A stretch of 9,249 nucleotides of DNA from Desulfurococcales archaeon (lineage in GTDB: Archaea > Thermoproteota > Thermoprotei_A > Sulfolobales > Ignisphaeraceae). The translations under genes were made by a program, and so were the position numbers. This document shows positions 6,476 through 9,249 of this stretch, piece after piece (position 1 is the stretch's first letter; each line of letters opens with the position of its first letter). Under the pieces are notes generated by a model that was not told the origin of the DNA, did no database searches, and was given only the letters and a program-made list of their open reading frames with translations. The DNA is taken from positions 1 to 9,249 of the forward strand of contig JAMOOB010000186.1 in assembly GCA_027066265.1 (NCBI GenBank). Reading direction: 5' to 3'.

Positions 6476-6534
6476 CTAGGTGATGAGGTTCCCATTCGCT
6501 GAATCGTGATGAATCCGAGTACTCGCTGATCTCT
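6476..6534 (+). ncRNA. Box C/D sRNA 1 (2'-O-methylation guide)
   Basis: All four boxes are present with archaeal spacing: C box GTGATGA (6480-6486), guide GGTTCCCATTCG (6487-6498, 12 nt), D' box CTGA (6499-6502), C' box GTGATGA (6506-6512), guide ATCCGAGTACTCG (6513-6525, 13 nt) and D box CTGA (6526-6529). CTAG on both flanks (6476-6479 and 6532-6535) can pair as a short terminal stem. Such RNAs bind L7Ae, Nop5 and fibrillarin, and methylate the target nucleotide opposite the fifth guide base from box D or D'. By that rule the D' guide would modify the U in target CGAAUGGGAACC and the D guide the first U in CGAGUACUCGGAU. I could not match these to rRNA or tRNA by eye. The gene lies between nudix and hsp20 on the opposite strand, and its 3' flank overlaps the hsp20 stop codon antisense. 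Ends are estimated. Confidence 0.85.
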
Positions 6535-6985
6535 AGATCTTGGGAATCACGATCTCTAGGACACCTCGTCTAAACCTAACCTTCGCATTGCTTGGATCTA
6601 CGTTGGGTGGTAGATCTAGAGCAAGCCTAAACTCCTGGAACCTTACCTCACCCATTCTATGGCTCCAACCCTCGAATCTATACGAATCCTTGAGCTTTGC
6701 GTGAAGCACGAGCTTGTTGTTAACGAACTTAACGTCTATGCTGCCCTCCTCTACGTAAGGCAGGTCAACTCTGATAACGATCCTATCACCTTCGTCGACC
6801 ACGTTGTAGAGAGGCTCCATGAATCCTTCGTGGTGTAGCGTAGGCGCCAACATGTGTTCGTAGCTCCTCACAGCGCTCCTAATCCTCTCGATCTCTCGCT
6901 CGATATCTCTAACAACCGCTTCCTCTATCTCCCTGAACACCTTCTCGAACTTCTTCATCAACCTATCCACTTCCACGCTCATCAC
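6533..6985 (-). CDS. Small heat-shock protein, Hsp20/alpha-crystallin family
   Basis: This ATP-independent chaperone holds unfolding proteins in the cytosol. It has 150 residues or slightly fewer. A charged, probably coiled N-terminal helix (about 5-45, Glu/Arg-rich) precedes the alpha-crystallin domain (about 55-150): YNVVDEGDRIVIRVDLPYVE, VKFVNNKLVLHAKLK, and the family A-x-x-x-x-x-x-G-V-L motif (A134, GVL 141-143). The chain stops right after the last strand (LEIVIPKI), so the usual C-terminal extension with an I-x-I oligomer motif is absent. GTG at 6985 and ATG at 6982 are possible starts. GAGGTGAT at 6987-6980 lies too close to them but is well placed for GTG at 6976, which would give MEVDRLMKKF. 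Only 2-11 bp separate it from the PAC2 gene upstream, whose stop codon overlaps the ribosome site, so the two are co-transcribed protein quality-control genes. Confidence 0.92.
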   Translation of the reverse strand: MMSVEVDRLMKKFEKVFREIEEAVVRDIEREIERIRSAVRSYEHMLAPTLHHEGFMEPLYNVVDEGDRIVIRVDLPYVEEGSIDVKFVNNKLVLHAKLKDSYRFEGWSHRMGEVRFQEFRLALDLPPNVDPSNAKVRFRRGVLEIVIPKI

Positions 6986-6987
6986 CT

Positions 6988-7761
6988 CTAGGTGTAGAGC
7001 GGTGGTGCGTACTCGTACTCCTTCCTCATCTGGGCAAGCCCTGGTAATACGCGCTTCATATGCTCCTTCGCACGCAACCTAATCAGCTCCGCTTGCTCCT
7101 TAAGCTCGGCTACGTCTATCGGTACCCCAACGATCTTCGACAGTGCTTCGAGACTCGTAGCCGATGCTTCGGGATCGGGGAACTCCATGAACGATTCCGA
7201 GAGTATCACCAACGCATTCATTCTCCTCCTCATCGCTTCCTTGAGCAGCAACGCGTAGGGTCCAACGATGTACCCATCCTCGAAGAGCTTTATCCCAGCA
7301 TTCTTCGCTAGCTCGCTAGCGCGAGTCGTTGACGGTATGTAGAACGTGTTGAGTTTCTCGACCTCCAACCTATTGGGTATTGGTAGTCCGGTGATGCATA
7401 CTATGTAATCGATACCTCTACGAAGAGCGTACTCCATTATCGCGTTGATAAGCATCGGGATGGTGTTGGTGGGCGGAAGGAATTCGCTGTATACAACGGA
7501 TAGATTGCTCTTCGCAAAGATCCTTATCGGAGGTCTCGGTACACCGCGGTGGATGACAGCGATTGGTGGAAATAGGTAGGAATCCACACCACCGACCTCC
7601 TCGAGCTCGAGCTTCTTGACAGCGTGGCTAGCTGCAATCACTCCCACGAGACCGGCATCGGGCAACGCAACTAGCATGAAGCTAGGTTTCTCGAGAGTGA
7701 AATCCTTGTACTCAACGAATCTAAAATCGCTAATCCACTCCTCTCTATAGATGTTCAGCAA
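6988..7761 (-). CDS. PAC2-family proteasome assembly chaperone (PbaB-like)
   Basis: The 257-residue protein belongs to the PAC2 family, whose archaeal members PbaA and PbaB help assemble or activate the 20S proteasome. Family features are LVALPDAGLVGVIAASHAV (about 31-49), SYLFPPIAVIHRGVPRPPIR (about 61-80), a ...YIVCITGLPIPNR strand-turn (about 119-131) and a helical C-terminal part (SATSLEALSKIVGVPIDVAE). The last three residues are Leu-Tyr-Thr, matching the HbYX tail (hydrophobic-Tyr-any) that docks into pockets between proteasome alpha subunits, as known for PbaB. The start is TTG at 7761 with GGGTGA-type ribosome site at 7773-7766. It is the first gene before hsp20, linking proteasome assembly with protein holding. 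Its promoter lies just after a minus-strand box C/D sRNA. Confidence 0.88.
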   Translation of the reverse strand: MLNIYREEWISDFRFVEYKDFTLEKPSFMLVALPDAGLVGVIAASHAVKKLELEEVGGVDSYLFPPIAVIHRGVPRPPIRIFAKSNLSVVYSEFLPPTNTIPMLINAIMEYALRRGIDYIVCITGLPIPNRLEVEKLNTFYIPSTTRASELAKNAGIKLFEDGYIVGPYALLLKEAMRRRMNALVILSESFMEFPDPEASATSLEALSKIVGVPIDVAELKEQAELIRLRAKEHMKRVLPGLAQMRKEYEYAPPLYT

Positions 7762-7793
7762 ACCGATTCACCCAGAGTAGTAAGGTAGAGTAA

Positions 7794-7804
7794 CGTATAT
7801 CAAG
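7794..7804 (-). promoter_or_regulatory. Candidate TATA box of the PAC2-hsp20 operon
   Basis: The minus strand reads TTGATATACGT here. A transcript start about 25 bp downstream would fall near 7773, immediately before the GGGTGA ribosome site and the TTG at 7761. The element begins about 11 bp after the D box of sRNA 2, so PAC2 could also be read from the sRNA promoter. Confidence 0.45.
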
Positions 7805-7809
7805 CTTGC

Positions 7810-7871
7810 TAGGGTCAGCCCCTAGAAACATCATCACGATTCAGCGAGCTGCAACATCATCACTCCAACGA
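7810..7871 (-). ncRNA. Box C/D sRNA 2 (2'-O-methylation guide)
   Basis: Read on the minus strand: C box GTGATGA (7863-7857), guide TGTTGCAGCTCG (7856-7845, 12 nt), D' box CTGA (7844-7841), C' box GTGATGA (7837-7831), guide TGTTTCTAGGGG (7830-7819, 12 nt) and D box CTGA (7818-7815). Box spacing equals that of sRNA 1, and a 17-nt core across D'-C' is identical. Predicted targets are CGAGCUGCAACA (methylated C opposite the fifth D' guide base) and CCCCUAGAAACA (methylated U); the rRNA or tRNA sites were not identified. A TATA-like sequence at 7901-7893 would start transcription near 7871, eight bases before the C box. It lies directly upstream of PAC2 on the same strand. Ends are estimated, and the terminal stem is weak. 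Confidence 0.87.
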
Positions 7872-7892
7872 TTCGTGAATGCTAGCGTGGGA

Positions 7893-7903
7893 GATATATT
7901 TAG
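7893..7903. promoter_or_regulatory. TATA-like element between sRNA 2 and the plus-strand operon
   Basis: GATATATTTAG (CTAAATATATC on the minus strand) is the strongest TATA-like sequence in 7872-7983. Spacing suits sRNA 2 on the minus strand (start near 7871). In the plus direction a start near 7922 would precede the AGGAGG at 7929-7934. It may serve both units. Confidence 0.5.
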
Positions 7904-7928
7904 CGTAGCAACATCGTCGAGAAGATGT

Positions 7929-7946
7929 AGGAGGAAGGGTTTGTAG
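7929..7946 (+). promoter_or_regulatory. Strong ribosome site followed by a start-stop pair in the operon leader
   Basis: AGGAGG (7929-7934) is followed six bases later by TTG at 7941-7943 and at once by TAG at 7944-7946. The first usable start of the downstream gene is GTG at 7984, with a weaker GGGTG site at 7971-7975. Either this is a minimal start-stop element in the leader, or a relic of an earlier start that has been lost. Confidence 0.4.
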
Positions 7947-7983
7947 GCTTCTCGATCCAGGGTCTTGGTAGGGTGCGCTAGCT

Positions 7984-8676
7984 GTGTGGATCCCGATACT
8001 CGTAGCAATGCCTGCAACAACGCTGATTCCACCTATCGAGGGTAGCGAAGGCGTTGTTAACCGTATTGCTAAGCTCGTTGGTAGGGATCTACTCAACGAT
8101 CTTCTAACGGTCATCGATCCCGTACTGGATAGCGCTGTGGCTAAGCTTCTAAAAGAAGGATCGAAACCGTCATCGGTCGCTAGACGTATTCGTGGTTCGA
8201 TCTCGTGCTTCATACACGCAGCTGGGATGAGGCTCGTAGCACGCGTATTGAAGGGACAGATTAGTGCTTCGGACGCGAGATCGCTGTGCCGCGAAGCCGT
8301 TCACGTGCTCGGCACTAGGTACGGTAGGAGGGTATGCCCAGCGCTTGGGCTTGGCATCGCTGCACTCTACGACTTCGATCTAGAGATCCTACATCTCTTG
8401 CCTCAGCTAGGGGTACCCAGGTTCCACTCCTTGGCAAGGTCTAGACTACGCGAAGAGTATCCACAGCTTCTAGAGGTGCTCAACGATCTCGCAACGATGA
8501 TCGTGCTCCTAACGCGTAGCTACCTAACGAATGCAGAGCGATGTAGAGAAATGGCTAGCCGTATCGAGAGCGAGCTAAGCAAACTCGTAGACCTCGTCGA
8601 AGCTCATCTAGACACTATGGCGATAGCCATGGATCCAGCCAACGAAGAGCTAGCTAGGAAGCTACTCCGTAGCTAA
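7984..8676 (+). CDS. Unknown, mostly helical 230-residue protein
   Basis: I do not recognise the family. The frame opens after TAG at 7969; GTG at 7984 is the first start, and ATG at 8008 (MPATTLIPPIEG) is the alternative. Predicted structure is largely alpha-helical: a conserved-looking core (GRDLLNDLLTVIDPVLDSAV), a basic helix (SVARRIRGSISCF), a middle segment with Arg/Cys (SLCREAVHVLGTRYGRRVC) and a long charged helix at the end (ESELSKLVDLVEAHLDTMAI). The short hydrophobic start WIPILVAMPA is too short for a membrane anchor. No catalytic motif is evident. The next gene begins within 1-10 bp, so this is the first gene of an operon with a RelE-like protein and a glycoside hydrolase. Confidence 0.78.
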   Translation: MWIPILVAMPATTLIPPIEGSEGVVNRIAKLVGRDLLNDLLTVIDPVLDSAVAKLLKEGSKPSSVARRIRGSISCFIHAAGMRLVARVLKGQISASDARSLCREAVHVLGTRYGRRVCPALGLGIAALYDFDLEILHLLPQLGVPRFHSLARSRLREEYPQLLEVLNDLATMIVLLTRSYLTNAERCREMASRIESELSKLVDLVEAHLDTMAIAMDPANEELARKLLRS

Positions 8677-8677
8677 G

Positions 8678-8977
8678 GTGATTGCTTTGAGGGTAGAGCT
8701 CACGGAGAGCTTCAACAAGTGTATCAAGAGGTTTAGCGAGAACGTGAGGAACCAAGTAATCTCTAAGCTAGACGAGCTCGTAACGAATAGGTGTAGAGCA
8801 CTGAAACTCGTTGGAAGGTTATCGAAGTACAGCTCGCTACGAGTATCTCGAGAACTGTTCGTGATCGTTAAGCACGTACCCGAACAGAAGCTTGTTCGAG
8901 CCTACGGTATTTGTAGACGTGAATCCCTCGTAGAAGAGCTTAGGGAAATCCTAGAATCGCAGCGTGGTTCCCCATGA
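8678..8977 (+). CDS. RelE/ParE-superfamily-like small protein
   Basis: The protein has 96-99 residues. The pattern VELTESFNKCIKRFSENVRN, then a helix with KLDELV, LKLVGRLSKYSSLRVSRELF, VIVKH and LVRAYGIC follows the beta-helix-helix-beta-beta-beta order of RelE/ParE toxins, including the G-x-L-x-x-Y-S-x-R-V turn. A classical member would cleave mRNA on the ribosome; activity here is unproven. GTG at 8678 is the longest start. The GGTGAT at 8677-8682 is itself a ribosome site that suits TTG at 8687, giving MRVELTESFNK. No typical small antitoxin is adjacent: the gene before it encodes 230 residues and the gene after it, joined by ATGA, is a sugar hydrolase. It may be a domesticated family member rather than half of a toxin-antitoxin pair. 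Confidence 0.68.
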   Translation: MIALRVELTESFNKCIKRFSENVRNQVISKLDELVTNRCRALKLVGRLSKYSSLRVSRELFVIVKHVPEQKLVRAYGICRRESLVEELREILESQRGSP

Positions 8978-9249
8978 TCGACGAGTGCTATAGTCGTGCT
9001 CTCCAGATAATCGAGCGCAACGTACACAAAGATCTTCTGTATGCATCGACCTTCTACCGACAGGTATGGACGAGAGACGTAGCCGTAACCGCGTTAGCAC
9101 TCTACTGGTATCCAGATCCAAGGATTCGACGCATCGTCGAGAATACGCTTAGGTTCCTAGGAAGGTATCAAGCTAAGCGTGGTCAGATACCTACCTACGT
9201 CGATATCGAGCGCAGCTACGTGTACTGGTACTCGATAGACTCAACGCTG
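8974..9249 (+). CDS. (alpha/alpha)6-barrel glycoside hydrolase, N-terminal 92 residues
   Basis: The ATG at 8974 overlaps the preceding stop (ATGA), and the frame runs off the window. The visible part reads FYRQVWTRDVAVTALALYW (residues 32-50), then helices with RIVENTLRFLGRYQ, the loop RGQIPTYVD and YWYSIDSTL at the edge. The W-x-R-D element after an aromatic strand, G-x-I-P, and D-S-T are typical of amylo-alpha-1,6-glucosidase or GH100/GH15-like (alpha/alpha)6 barrels, in which W-x-R-D lines the sugar pocket. It probably acts on glucan or sucrose-type substrates inside the cell, since no signal peptide is seen. The exact family needs the missing C-terminal part with the catalytic acids. It is translated with the RelE-like gene. 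Confidence 0.78.
   Translation, partial: MIDECYSRALQIIERNVHKDLLYASTFYRQVWTRDVAVTALALYWYPDPRIRRIVENTLRFLGRYQAKRGQIPTYVDIERSYVYWYSIDSTL

Noticed and set aside
1..9249. CRISPR arrays, insertion sequences, tRNA or rRNA genes
   Set aside because: No regularly spaced repeats, no transposase, and no cloverleaf or rRNA-like sequence were seen on either strand.

Overview
The window looks like chromosome of a hyperthermophilic archaeon, most likely a Thermoproteota (crenarchaeal) lineage. Support: GTG and TTG start codons are common, Shine-Dalgarno sites are of the GGAGG/GGTGAT type, promoters look like archaeal TATA boxes, a PAC2-family proteasome chaperone ends in Leu-Tyr-Thr, and two compact box C/D guide RNAs are present. 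The species cannot be named from the sequence alone.

Layout. (1) 1-2487: feoB (ferrous iron transporter, minus strand, cut at the left edge) diverges from a DtxR-family regulator. The 77-bp gap holds one near-symmetric TATA box flanked by two similar palindromes, which looks like a self-regulated iron switch acting in both directions. (2) 2743-4382: two overlapping genes that I do not recognise. One encodes a membrane-anchored protein with glycosylation sequons; the other a Cys- and aromatic-rich protein. This is the accessory-looking part. (3) 4557-5860: a decayed minus-strand operon, made of a winged-helix regulator broken by an in-frame TAG and a multi-helix membrane protein split over several frames. 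A perfect 13-bp hairpin sits exactly at one frame break. (4) 5900-7761: minus-strand housekeeping genes in the order PAC2/PbaB-like proteasome chaperone, Hsp20, and a Nudix ADP-ribose pyrophosphatase.

(5) The main discovery is a pair of box C/D sRNA genes on either side of the PAC2-hsp20 pair. One is on the plus strand (C box at 6480, D box ending 6529). The other is on the minus strand (C box at 7863, D box ending 7815). Each has C, D', C' and D boxes with 12-13 nt guides, and the two share a 17-nt core. They should guide 2'-O-methylation of rRNA or tRNA. (6) 7984-9249: a plus-strand operon of an unknown helical protein, a RelE/ParE-like small protein and the start of an (alpha/alpha)6-barrel glycoside hydrolase, tightly packed (ATGA overlap).

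Themes are iron homeostasis, protein quality control and RNA modification, interrupted by one accessory gene pair and one dead operon.
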